DNA of 64,000 nt from Chelydra serpentina (Eukaryota > Chordata > Testudines > Chelydridae): NCBI GenBank assembly GCA_037349315.1, contig JBAIAC010000059.1, positions 23,034,501 to 23,098,500 on the forward strand, written 5' to 3'. The translations under genes were made by a program, and so were the position numbers. The notes below the pieces were generated by a model. The model was not told where the DNA came from, searched no databases, and saw only the letters and a program-made list of their open reading frames with translations. Position 1 is the first letter of the stretch. Each line of letters opens with the position of its first letter. This document shows, piece after piece, positions 48,487 through 57,556 of the stretch.

Positions 48487-49624
48487 TGTGACGGTGTTCC
48501 CCATGAAACTTTATGGGGAGATGCTTATAAATGTATATATGTAACTAGAATATGTTTTATGCTACATGTGCCATGTAACATATCTCAGTGAAAGTTATGA
48601 CCTACTGAATTTATTCCTCCTGTTTGTATGCATGTATCATTGTTGTAGTTGGAGTTATGAAGATTGGTTTTATATTTGCTGGTTTTGTACATAGCCTTTG
48701 TAAGTGCATGGGATCATCTTTGGAGCAGAATGTGCCTGTTAAGTACGAGCACTTAACAGACAAAAGACGTTGCAGACCCCAATCCACATTGGGGCTGGGG
48801 CTGGAATGCAACTGGTTAGGCTGGCTGCCGAAGGGTGCATGGACAGGTGACCTGCCCAGGTGACCCCCAAACTCCATGGTAACAGGATGTTACACAGGGA
48901 GGGGGAAAAGACTATAAAAGCCCGGGGGAGACCCTTCCTTTTGGTCTTCAGCTGGCTAAAGGGAGAGGCTCTCCACCCCCCCAAGGACATTCCTGAGGGG
49001 AACTGAACAAAGGACAAACACACTAGGGGGTGTGAGCGACTGCTGGACCCAGGCTAATTCTACAGCCTGTAAAAAGGAAAATATCCGAATCTGGTGAGGC
49101 TTTTATCTGTGTTAACTTTGAATAGACATAGACGTGCGTGTTTTATTTTATTTTACTAAGTAATTCGCTTTGTTCTGTCTGTCATTACTTGACATCACTT
49201 AAATCCTACTTGCTGTACTTATTAAAATCACTTTTTACTCATTAAGTTTCCTGGAGTATGAGTTATTACCTGGGAAGGCAAACAGCTGTGCATATCTTTC
49301 TATCTTTGAAATAGAAGGCGAACTATTTGTGAGTTTACCCTGTATAAGCTTTATACAGGGTAAAACGGATTTATTAAGGGTTTGAACCTCCTTGGAGTTG
49401 AGCAGCTGGGCGTCAAAGGCAAGAGCGCTTCCAGGGGCCTTACAGTGGTGAGTGGACTTGGTTCGGACCTGGGTCTGTGTTTGCAGCAGATCAGTGGAAT
49501 CTGGCTCAAAACAGACAGGATTCAGGAGTCCCAAGCTGGAAAAGGCCTGGAAGCAGGGGCAGAAGTAGCCTTGGCACACCAGGTGGCAGCACCAAGCAGG
49601 TCTCTGTGGTCCCAACCCGTCACA
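48487..49624 (+). repeat. 5' LTR
   Basis: A 1138-bp long terminal repeat starting TGTGACGG and ending CGTCACA. The terminal 'tgtgacgg' and 'ccgtcaca' are themselves inverted. It contains a TATA box (48913-48920), possible poly(A) signals after it, and a near-perfect palindrome at 49337-49363 ('taccctgtata' facing 'tatacagggta'). Confidence 0.95.
48913..48920 (+). promoter_or_regulatory. LTR TATA box
   Basis: TATAAAAG sits in the 5' LTR and is exactly repeated at 52968-52975 in the 3' LTR. It is the likely core promoter, with transcription starting about 25-30 bp downstream, which would define the start of R. An ATTAAA at 49221-49226 could serve as poly(A) signal. Confidence 0.7.
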
Positions 49625-49625
49625 G

Positions 49626-49642
49626 TGGCGTAGTCGAGCAGG
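49626..49642 (+). other. Primer-binding site matching tRNA-Ser
   Basis: TGGCGTAGTCGAGCAGG begins one base after the 5' LTR. Its first 11 bases complement the 3' end of vertebrate tRNA-Ser ending CGACTACG-CCA, and the next five also match if one extra A is allowed. Several Gypsy-type elements use tRNA-Ser as primer. Confidence 0.75.
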
Positions 49643-49916
49643 ATCTCTGCACAGCTGATTGCTTTGAGATACTGGTAGTGATTTTAAGTGAGTTTTAAGT
49701 GTGGTGGCTGGAAAACAGACAAAGTGGTTACTGGTTTGTTATTTTCTGTTTGCTTATTTCGGGTAAGGGAAGTAGGGACAGAAAAGGAAATCAAATAAGT
49801 TAGAGTGAAGATCAGGGAAGCTAGGAAAGTCTCTTAACTGAAGAGCTCCTGATCTGAGTGCAGTCCAGTTTCAGTGAACTGCAGAGGGGCGTGGCCCAGC
49901 ACTAGACAGCAATAAG

Positions 49917-50864
49917 ATGTCTGTAAGCGAGGCCACGGTAAAACTGGATCTTGCCAGACTCGCAATAACAGAGAAAGAAAACAAACATCGGAGACGAATC
50001 GAATTACGTACGCTGGAAATTAGTGCAGAGACAGAAGCCCACAAGAGAGCTATGGAAGCAGAGGAGCTGGCCCACAAGAGAGCTATGGAAGCAGAGGAGG
50101 TGGCCCACGAGAGAGCTATGGAGGCCCAGAAGCATGAACTGGCTGTTGCAGAGTTGAACAGTCGAAACCCTTCAGCGGCCGGCTCCACTTCCCCAAAAAT
50201 CCCCAAATGGGAGCGTCTATGCCCCCAGTATGATGAATCCAAGGATATAGCCGAATATTTTATCACCTTTGAGAGACTGTGCTCCCTCCATGCGATCCCT
50301 GAAGATCAAAAAATGACCACCTTGATAGCCAAATTGTCTGGCAGAGCTCTGGACATATTCAATAAGATGCCAATTGGTGATGCCTCCAATTATGGTAAAT
50401 TTAAGGAGCTGGTTTTGAAACAGTTTCAGGTTACACCTGAAACCTACAGGGTTAAATTCAGGAGTCTTAAGAGGGGAGATGGGTTAAGTAATGTGGCTTA
50501 TGCAAACGAAATGACAGTTCTGGTAGATAAGTGGGTGAGGGGAAAAGACATTACAAGCTTTGAAGGGATGTGTGATTTGGTTGCTCAGGAACAATCCCTG
50601 AATATGTGCAGTGATGATGTAAAACAGTACTTGTGGGACAAACAGGTAAAAGCAGTTAGTGAATTAGCTGGGTTTGCAGACTCTTATGAGCAGGCGCAAG
50701 CTGCGATTAAGCATAAACCACTGGCAGAGGGGTACAGGGTCGAAGGAAAACAGAGTCACCGTGTTACCCCTGGGAAAAAGGAGGCTGGGCGCTCACCTCC
50801 CCATTCCCCTAGTACTCGTCCCAAATTCCCTGTACAATCAGAGGAGCCCAGAAGGTGCTATTAA
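49917..50864 (+). CDS. Gag-like protein with SCAN-like capsid region
   Basis: This 315-codon frame is the structural (capsid) protein of the LTR element. Residues 1-40 are charged. Residues about 41-73 are three near-identical 11-residue units (AHKRAMEAEEL type), encoded by three 33-bp repeats at 50037-50135 and predicted to extend a helical coiled coil. From about residue 95 a capsid-like domain follows. Its C-terminal half, with the 'FRSLKRGDG' and 'LVAQEQSLNMCSDDVKQYL' segments, strongly resembles the SCAN domain, which is known to derive from Gmr1-like Gypsy capsids. A basic, proline-rich linker then leads to a CCHC zinc knuckle. TAA at 50862-50864 falls between the two first cysteines of that knuckle, so nucleic-acid binding would be lost unless the stop is read through. 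The ATG is the first in frame after the PBS leader. Confidence 0.82.
   Translation: MSVSEATVKLDLARLAITEKENKHRRRIELRTLEISAETEAHKRAMEAEELAHKRAMEAEEVAHERAMEAQKHELAVAELNSRNPSAAGSTSPKIPKWERLCPQYDESKDIAEYFITFERLCSLHAIPEDQKMTTLIAKLSGRALDIFNKMPIGDASNYGKFKELVLKQFQVTPETYRVKFRSLKRGDGLSNVAYANEMTVLVDKWVRGKDITSFEGMCDLVAQEQSLNMCSDDVKQYLWDKQVKAVSELAGFADSYEQAQAAIKHKPLAEGYRVEGKQSHRVTPGKKEAGRSPPHSPSTRPKFPVQSEEPRRCY
50037..50135 (+). repeat. Three 33-bp tandem repeats inside gag
   Basis: Units at 50037-50069, 50070-50102 and 50103-50135 differ at few positions and each encodes eleven residues. They keep the reading frame and give a hendecad periodicity. Confidence 0.92.
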
Positions 50865-51434
50865 TGTAAGTCCACCGAGCACCTGAGAGATAAGTGTCCC
50901 CTGCTGAGTGAAAACAGGCATCAAGTGGCCCATGAAGCTGCTGCCTCTTTCCACACAGGGTTTGTGAAGTTGACTTCTACACCACCAAGCAGTGAGCATG
51001 TGCATGCTGTTAAACTGAATGGGAAGTTAATCACTGGGTTGAGAGATACAGGTGCTGAAATTTCTATAGTCAGGAGGGACCTGATCCAAGAGAAGGATTG
51101 GTTGCCGGGTAAAGTGGCGGAATTGGAGCTGGTGGGTGGCTACAAAGTCATTGCACCTCTGGCAAAAGTACACATGCAAACGGAAAACTTGCAGGCTAAG
51201 CTAACTGTGGCAACAGTGTCACACAATTTTGCACCGTTTCTACTGGGAAATGATTTCTTTGCTGTGGCAGAATCTGTCCCAGGGCTGGGTGGCAGCAAGC
51301 AGGAACCTGGTGCTGAAAACCCCAGAGTGGGGGGGCAAAGTCACAGGGACTGCAGCTGTGGCGGCAGGGGTGGCTGTGGCCAGTTCCTGTCCTGTAATCA
51401 TCTCCCCGGGGGAGGGGAATGTTCTACCTCATAG
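50865..51434 (+). pseudogene. Retropepsin (aspartic protease) region
   Basis: The frame continues directly from gag after the TAA. It first completes the zinc knuckle (Cys at 50865-50867, His at 50880-50882, Cys at 50895-50897, spacing C-X2-C-X4-H-X4-C). It then encodes a retroviral-type aspartic protease that would cleave the gag polyprotein. The active-site motif DTGA is at 51045-51056, followed by 'EISIV', and the second landmark 'LLGNDFF' is near 51241. After that the frame becomes glycine- and cysteine-rich and probably slips out of the original frame before stopping at 51432-51434. No convincing own start codon exists; expression would need readthrough of the upstream stop. I call it broken on that basis, though the catalytic residues are intact. 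Confidence 0.75.
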
Positions 51435-52546
51435 CAAGGGGGGAATTTTGCGGGCCACTGAAGGGGTCTATCTTAGCTGGCAGCTGTGAGCCCACAGCTG
51501 GACCAGGGTCACCTTCTCTTCAGGGGGACATGGGAGTGTCTGGCCCAGAGGGAGGCCCAGGGAGGGAAGGTGAGGGGGGGCCGGAGAGCCCGCCCACCTT
51601 TTGTCAGAAGGATCTTGCCCAGGAGGAGGGTGAAAAGTCTGCATTTCAGATGCCAGACCCCTCTCCTGTGGATCAGGTTAGAAGGGAAAGCTGGGGGTCA
51701 GACCTCCTGGAGGGGGGAGTCCGTCCAGCTGACCTGTTGGGAACAGATACTGGGGTGTCCAAGAAAGAGGTTGTTCTTGCTACACGGGTAGGAGGTAAAC
51801 CTCTCTCTTCAAAGCAGAAGGGAGCGAGTCTCTGCATAGGTGAAACCACACAAGGGGATGGGAACCAGCCCAGAGAAATTCCAGAGGGAGGGGCCGAGGG
51901 CAGGCAGGGTTGCAGTACACCCTTTCCTTGCCGGAGCCTCAAACGCATGCCTGATTCAGGAGCCTGCTCCAAAGAGGCAGAAGAATCTGCATCAGAGTGC
52001 CTACCAGGATACACAGACGGGTGGGTAATCCTGTGTCTTTCCCTACTTCATCTGTGGGTTATAACAAAGGAGTTAACACTGAGGGTCAACCCTTTCAAAA
52101 TGGGGAACATACCTGATTGGTGGGAAAAACTGTTGTACATGCTTGGGATAGTGACCTCACAGTCGCACAAGCATGTTACCTGTCGGCCTGTATCGGGTAA
52201 CCAGCTGGAAGCTTGGCACAACAGCAAAAGCATAACAAGCCCAGGCTGCTGTGTGAAAGGGGAAACTGAGGCACGCCGCCTCATGGCACTGAGAGCTAAA
52301 TGCCGAGGTTCCTACGCCTTAACAGGTATTGCTATCTGTATCCTGTTAGCAATACTACACCCCAACCCATTTTCAGGCACCAGGGGACCAGGAACCTCGC
52401 ATTTTGCTAAAACCATTACGAATGACACCATGTGGTGTGCCGGTACTGAAAAGGGGTGTGACCAAAGAAACAGGGGCTTTATGTGTACTGCCTCCGCCAT
52501 GGACAGTGTCCAAGTCTCTGGCAGTAAGTTCAGGAGGAGGGTGTGA
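51419..52546 (+). CDS. Unidentified 375-codon ORF in place of pol
   Basis: A long frame begins at an ATG overlapping the end of the protease frame and runs five bases into the 3' LTR. I recognise no family. Residues 1-200 are rich in Gly, Pro, Glu and Ser and look disordered. Hydrophobic segments lie at about 202-217 and 299-315, either of which could be a membrane helix, and cysteines cluster in the last 80 residues. No reverse-transcriptase, RNase H or integrase motif is visible. It could be an accessory protein, the in-frame join left when pol was deleted, or a chance open frame. Its length, in sequence with many stops in the other frames, makes it worth testing. Coding status is uncertain. 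Confidence 0.4.
   Translation: MFYLIARGEFCGPLKGSILAGSCEPTAGPGSPSLQGDMGVSGPEGGPGREGEGGPESPPTFCQKDLAQEEGEKSAFQMPDPSPVDQVRRESWGSDLLEGGVRPADLLGTDTGVSKKEVVLATRVGGKPLSSKQKGASLCIGETTQGDGNQPREIPEGGAEGRQGCSTPFPCRSLKRMPDSGACSKEAEESASECLPGYTDGWVILCLSLLHLWVITKELTLRVNPFKMGNIPDWWEKLLYMLGIVTSQSHKHVTCRPVSGNQLEAWHNSKSITSPGCCVKGETEARRLMALRAKCRGSYALTGIAICILLAILHPNPFSGTRGPGTSHFAKTITNDTMWCAGTEKGCDQRNRGFMCTASAMDSVQVSGSKFRRRV
52530..52541 (+). other. Polypurine tract
   Basis: The run AGGAGGAGGG (52532-52541) ends directly at the TG of the 3' LTR, the expected position of the plus-strand primer. It is short compared with typical tracts. Confidence 0.75.
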
Positions 52547-53679
52547 CGGTGTTCCCCATAAAACTTTATGGGGAGATGCTTATAAATGTATATATGTAAC
52601 TAGAATATATTTTATGCTACATGTGCCATGTAACATATCTTGGTGAAAGTTATGACCTACTGAATTTATTCTTCCTGTTTGTATGCATGTATCATTGTTG
52701 TAGTTGGAGTTATGAAGACTGGTTTTATATTTGCTGGTTTTGTACATAGCCTTTGTAAGTGCATGGGATCATCTTTGGAGCAGAATGTGCCTGTTAAGTA
52801 CGAGCACTTAACAGACAAAAGACGTTGCAGACCCCAATCCACATTGGGGCTGGGACTGGAATGCAACTGGTTAGGCTGGTTGCCGAAGGGTGCATGGACA
52901 GGTGACCTGCCCAGGTGACCCCCAAACTCCATGGTAACAGGATGTTACACAGGGAGGGGGAAAAGACTATAAAAGCCCAGGGGAGACCCTTCCTTTTGGT
53001 CTTCAGCTGGCTAAAGGGAGAGGCTCTCCACCCCCCCAAGGACATTCCTGAGGGGAACTGAACAAAGGACAAAGACACTAGGGGGTGTGAGCGACTGCTG
53101 GACCCAGGCTAATTCTACAGCCTGTAAAAAGGAAAATATCCGAATCTGGTGAGGCTTTTATCTGTGTTAACTTTGAATAGACATAGACGTGCGTGTTTTA
53201 TTTTATTTTACTAAGTAATTCGCTTTGTTCTGTCTGTCATTACTTGACATCACTTAAATCCTACTTGCTGTACTTATTAAAATCACTTTTTACTCATTAA
53301 GTTTCCTGGAGTATGAGTTATTACCTGGGAAGGCAAACAGCTGTGCATATCTTTCTATCTTTGAAATAGAAGGCGAACTATTTGTGAGTTTACCCTGTAT
53401 AAGCTTTATACAGGGTAAAACGGATTTATTAAGGGTTTGAACCTCCTTGGAGTTGAGCAGCTGGGTGTCAAAGGCAAGAGCGCTTCCAGGGGCCTTACAG
53501 TGGTGAGTGGACTTGGTTCGGACCTGGGTCTGTGTTTGCAGCAGATCAGTGGAATCTGGCTCAAAACAGACAGGATTCGGGAGTCCCAAGCTGGAAAAGG
53601 CCTGGAAGCAGGGGCAGAAGTAGCCTTGGCACACCAGGTGGCAGCACCAAGCAGGTCTCTGTGGCCCCAACCCGTCACA
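52542..53679 (+). repeat. 3' LTR
   Basis: 1138 bp, the same length as the 5' LTR, with about 13 substitutions and no indels by eye. TATA box at 52968-52975. The right flank AGGGG completes the TSD. Confidence 0.95.
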
Positions 53680-53684
53680 AGGGG

Positions 53685-54730
53685 AATCCCTTAAGATGTT
53701 GTCAGTTCACAAGTGGGGGGTTAGACAGGCAGTAGCAACGGCACTTCAGTGAAGAATAAATACAGATTTTACACATTAAACCAAATTCATTCAAATGCCT
53801 TTATAGAGTTACTCTAGACCAAGTAACTAATTTGCCAATGTGCCTTAAAGGAGCTATACATACACCCACCATTGCTCTTCTGGTTTAGGGAAAAGCCTGT
53901 TCCAGTTTGTTTGTTTTGAAATTACATGTTTGGGTACAGGAGCCATAAGAGCCATGGGTACATCTTCACTGCAGAAGTAACTTAGGCTGTCGCTCAGGTG
54001 TAGTCCTAAGTCCTCACCCACACATATAAACACCCCTCACCCAAACTGACTGTTGGTTCAACCCAGGCCAGTTGGTTTGTCTGGGACTGTAGGATGAAAT
54101 CTGAGGGAGGCTTTCACTTAGGCTGGTAACCCGCTCAATTTGCAATGAGAACAAAGGCTAAATCATTCAAGTGTTGACAGTCCTCCAATGCCTTTCAACA
54201 ATTCTTCCCATGTGCCCAGGATAGACAAGTTTTCCCACAATTCATAGAGAAAGAATCAGAGCTTCTCAACTTACTGCAGCACAAAGGACCATGGGATATG
54301 CTCCCAAAAACCCTGGCAACACACTGGAGAAAGTGCAGCACCAACGAGGACACGCTAACTCAGGCAGAGCTTGCCAGTGTGGCTACTGCTCACCAGTCAC
54401 CCAAGTTAACTCCCAAGACATACTCCAAGTGTGATGCTTGCTGCATCCATTCATATATTCGACGTCCAGAACACTTTTACCTCTTGGTTTTGCAACTGTC
54501 CAAGCTCTGGACACAAGTCAAAAGGCTCAGAGGTATACTTGTGTGTGCACCGACTTCTTTTCTATACTGCAGTTCTTGCAAAATTGGTGGATGAAAGGAG
54601 GAATTGTCTGCATTTCAGAGCTTAAGTAGGAGGAAGTGACATCAGAGCTCCCAGAACAGTCCTCCTACAGATTAATAGTCTGGTTGACCTCGAGGACTTT
54701 ACATTGTTGTTTGCAGAGTTGTTGCCATCT
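53685..54730. other. Non-coding; possible degraded miniature element
   Basis: 'tgggtacatcttcactgcag' (53955) resembles a GGGTA-GTCTACACTGCAG-type terminus, and several 'aacttaggctgtcgctcag'-like blocks follow. A right end could not be set. No gene is recognised; the 98-codon frame at 54298-54594 is probably chance. Confidence 0.4.
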
Positions 54731-54734
54731 TTGT

Positions 54735-54835
54735 CCCAGGATATGAAAGAGACAAGGTGGGCAAGGAACTATCTTTTATTTGACCAACTTCTGTTTGTCA
54801 GAGAGACAAGCTTTTGAACTACACTCCATAATTAA
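54735..54835. mobile_element. Short retroelement fragment, possibly Penelope-like
   Basis: 'acaaggtgggcaaggaacta', 'tcttttatttgaccaacttc' and 'gagagacaagcttttgaac' make up a dispersed turtle repeat block that I associate from memory with Penelope-like elements. The class is uncertain. Confidence 0.4.
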
Positions 54836-55329
54836 TCACTGTAAAAGGAAATCAAACTAAACTACTCCTGTAAAGACTGTTCTAAACAGAGATTTATTTC
54901 CCTACTGCAAAACAATCTTCCAGAATTTTGAGGAGGTGGGGTGGAGGGTAGAGAGAGAACTGCCTTTCAAGCAGAAGTTAGTGATAAGACAGTCAGGAGT
55001 TCCCTTTAGATAGCCAGTAGCACGGCAAAACAAAAGCAAGTGGACACAAACTTTTCCTAAAGAATTCTCCCAAAATTAGGATCCTTATTTGTCTAGTGAT
55101 AGGTTGAAAAACCATTGCATTATCATGAGGCTGATGCTGTATAAAATCCCTTTATTCACTGTTCTCACAATATTTCCAGAGTTTAGCAATATGCAAAAAA
55201 TTTTTAAAAGAAAGATATTTCCTTTGTATATTGTTGTTTTTTGTTAACCTTATGAACAAACTAATGGGGATTTAATTTCCATTGATGCAGTTTATATAGT
55301 CATCACTTCTAGAAGATACTTTCTCCAGA
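54836..55329. other. Non-coding, no gene recognised
   Basis: AT-rich spacer, nothing recognised. Confidence 0.5.
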
Positions 55330-55337
55330 CTTTAGGG

Positions 55338-55880
55338 CAAGGGTGAGCAAATTTTTTGACCAGTGGGCCACCTCTGGGTGGGGAAATGGTATGCAGGGCC
55401 ATGAATGTAGGGCTGGGGCAAGGGGTTGGGGTGCGGGAGGAAGTGCGGGGTGTGGGAGGGGGTGCGGTGTGCAGGAAGGGGCTCAGGGCAAGAGGCTGGG
55501 GTACAGGAGGTGTGCAGGGTGCAGTAGGGGGCTCAGGCAGGGGGCTGGGGTGCAGGAGGGGTGTGGCAGGGGGCTCAGGTCAGAGGGTTAGGGTGTGCAG
55601 GAGGAGTTTGGGGTGTGGGCTCCAGCCCGGTGCCACTTACCTGGAGCAGCTCCGTGGTGGCAGCAGCGCGGCTAAGGCAGGCTCACTGTCTGCGCTACCC
55701 TCGCCTGCGGGCACCTCCCCCAAAGCTCCCATTGGCCGCAGTTCCCCTTTCCTGGCCAATGGGAGCTGCAGGGGGCGGTGTCTGCAGGGGAGGGCAGCGC
55801 GTGAAGTTTCCGGGAGCGGCGTAAGGCTGGCAATCCCACAGGCCGGGTCTGGCCCGCAGGCTGTAGTTTGCCCACCCCTA
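55338..55880. mobile_element. Non-autonomous hAT transposon with 7/8 TSD
   Basis: The left end is CAAGGGTGAGCAAATT and the right end 'gtttgcccacccct' plus A, inverted forms of the AGGGGTGGGCAAAC terminus. The duplication is CTTTAGGG (55330-55337) and TTTTAGGG (55881-55888). The left half is G-rich with repeated 'ggctcagg' and 'ggggtgcaggagg' blocks. The right half has an opposed CCAAT pair ('cccattggccg' at about 55730 and 'ggccaatggga' at about 55755). Frames of up to 176 codons come from base composition. Same terminal family as 15270-15897. Confidence 0.9.
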
Positions 55881-55888
55881 TTTTAGGG

Positions 55889-56586
55889 AGACATCACAAT
55901 CAGTGCATGGCAAGGTGAGTGGCTCTGCTGACTACTTTGGGGCTCCATAATAAGGGGTGAAACTCTGGCCTTTAAAACCTGGAAGCAGATTTTAAAAAGG
56001 GAGGCCAGTCCCTAGTTTCCTGTTGACGTTTAAATTATTTAAGATATTAACACTGTTGGAAAAAATCAGAGGCTATTGCCTGCACTCAATTTTTCCCCAC
56101 CTTAACCCAACACTGTGGCAGGTTTGTGGGAAGTTAGAGCTACAGTAAATGATGGGGCAGCTGTAGAGGAATGTTCTATCACTGGAGAAATTCTGCTTTT
56201 GGAGTAAGTCCTGGCTATTAGTCTGATTTAGACGGTGCATGAGGAAAAGTTTACTTGGTGAATCTTGAACGTAAAAAGGTGCCATTTGCCTGGCTCGCAC
56301 TGGCATCTCTGTAATGGCTGACTGAAAATGGTGCTTTTTAAAAAAAAAAAAAAAAGGGGGGGGGGTGGGGAAATCACGCTGACTTCTCAGAAAATATATA
56401 ATTTGCTGGGAAAAAAACAGCCTCCAGATGCTGGGGAGAAGTGTGTCCTTACGAGTGAACAGATGGAGAAACTCTACATTACTTCCCTCTTTCTCTCTTC
56501 TCCCATCACCAACCACCACAGAAGAAAGTTACTCAGACTGGACTTGAGCTGAAAACTTCTTCATGAAATTACCACGCAATTCTGTC
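55889..56586. other. Non-coding, no gene recognised
   Basis: Includes an A-run followed by a G-run at 56338-56368. Nothing else recognised. Confidence 0.5.
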
Positions 56587-56979
56587 TAAGGCCAGGTCTA
56601 CACTAGGACTTTATGTCGAATTTAGCAGCGTTAACTCGATTTAATCCCTCACCCGTCCACATTAGGAAGCAGTTTATTTCGACATTAAGGGCTCTTTGAA
56701 TCGATTTCTGTACTCCACCCTGACGAGGGGAGTAGCGCCAAATTCGAAATGGCCATGCCGAAAGCGAGGTACTGTGGACGGAATTCGACGCTAATAGCTC
56801 CGGGAGCTATCCCACAGTGCACCACTCAGTGGACGCTCAGGGCAGTAATCTGTACTCGGATGCTCTGACCTGCCACTCAGAGAAATCCCCGGGAAAATTT
56901 GAATCCCTTTTCCTGTGTGGCCATTTTGAATCCCATTTCCTCTTTGGACATCGTGGCGAGCTCAGCAGCACTGGCAACG

Positions 56980-57556
56980 ATGCAGAGCTCTACAGCAGTG
57001 GTTTCAATGCCATCGCAGAATAGAAAGAGGGCTCCAGCATGGAGTGATCGTGAAGTTTTGGATCTGATCGCTGTGTGGGGCGACGAATCAATACTAGCCG
57101 AGCTCCGTTCCAAAAGACGGAATGCAAAGATTTACGAAAAAATTTCCCAGGCTATGACGGAGAGAGGATACAGCCGGGATGCTACGCAGTGCCGCGTGAA
57201 AATCAAGGAGCTGCGGCAGGCGTACCAAAAGACCAAGGAGTCCAACGGACGCTCCGGGTCGCAGCCACACACTTGCCGATTTTACGAGGCGCTGCATGCC
57301 ATGCTCGGTGGTGCAGCAACAACTACCCCACCACTGTCCGTGGACTCCGACGACGGGGTCCATTCTACGGCCACATCGGAGGAGGTTTTCGCGGACGGCG
57401 AAGAAGAGGAAGGAGGGGAGGAGGAAGAGGCACTACACAGCGGTCGCACTCGTGATGTCCCCGACAGCCAGGAACTATTCCTCACCCTGACTGAGCTGCC
57501 TTACGAACACTCCCAAGGCAGCATTCCTGACCAGGAATCAGGCGAAGGATCATCAG
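56980..57556 (+). CDS. Myb/SANT-like protein, exon 1
   Basis: Exon 1 encodes the DNA-binding half of the second Harbinger protein. In Harbinger systems this partner binds transposon ends and brings the transposase into the nucleus. I chose ATG 56980 because family proteins start MQSS; an in-frame ATG at 56899 would add 27 residues. From about residue 15, 'RKRAPAWSDREVLDLIAVW' opens a trihelix-type Myb/SANT domain. It continues through 'AKIYEKISQAM' and 'QCRVKIKELRQAYQKTKE' to about residue 95, with the spaced tryptophans and aromatics expected. An acidic Glu-rich tail (residues ~140-160) follows, then 'PDSQELFLTLTELP'. The exon ends at CAG|gtcagt (57556/57557) with one base of a split codon. 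Without splicing the frame would run to a stop at 57589-57591. Confidence 0.82.

Larger units (their letters stand above)
48487..53679 (+). mobile_element. Complete non-autonomous LTR retrotransposon (Gmr1-like Gypsy type)
   Basis: Two 1138-bp direct repeats, beginning TGTGACGG and ending CCCGTCACA, flank a 2917-bp interior. The whole is bordered by the 5-bp duplication AGGGG (48482-48486 and 53680-53684). A primer-binding site follows the left LTR and a purine tract precedes the right one. By eye the LTRs differ at about 13 positions, nearly all transitions, with no indels. That is about 1% divergence and points to a fairly recent insertion on the slow turtle clock. The interior has gag, a retropepsin and an unidentified ORF, but no reverse transcriptase, RNase H or integrase. 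Mobilisation would therefore need proteins supplied by an autonomous relative. The Gmr1-like assignment is inferred from the SCAN-like capsid region. Confidence 0.9.

Noticed and set aside
49235..49615. 126-codon and other frames repeated identically at 53290-53670.
   Set aside because: Both copies lie in the two LTRs, so the repetition reflects the LTR duplication and not a gene family.
55356..55886. A 176-codon frame and overlapping shorter ones.
   Set aside because: Same reason: the G-rich interior of a hAT element with both ends and a TSD visible.
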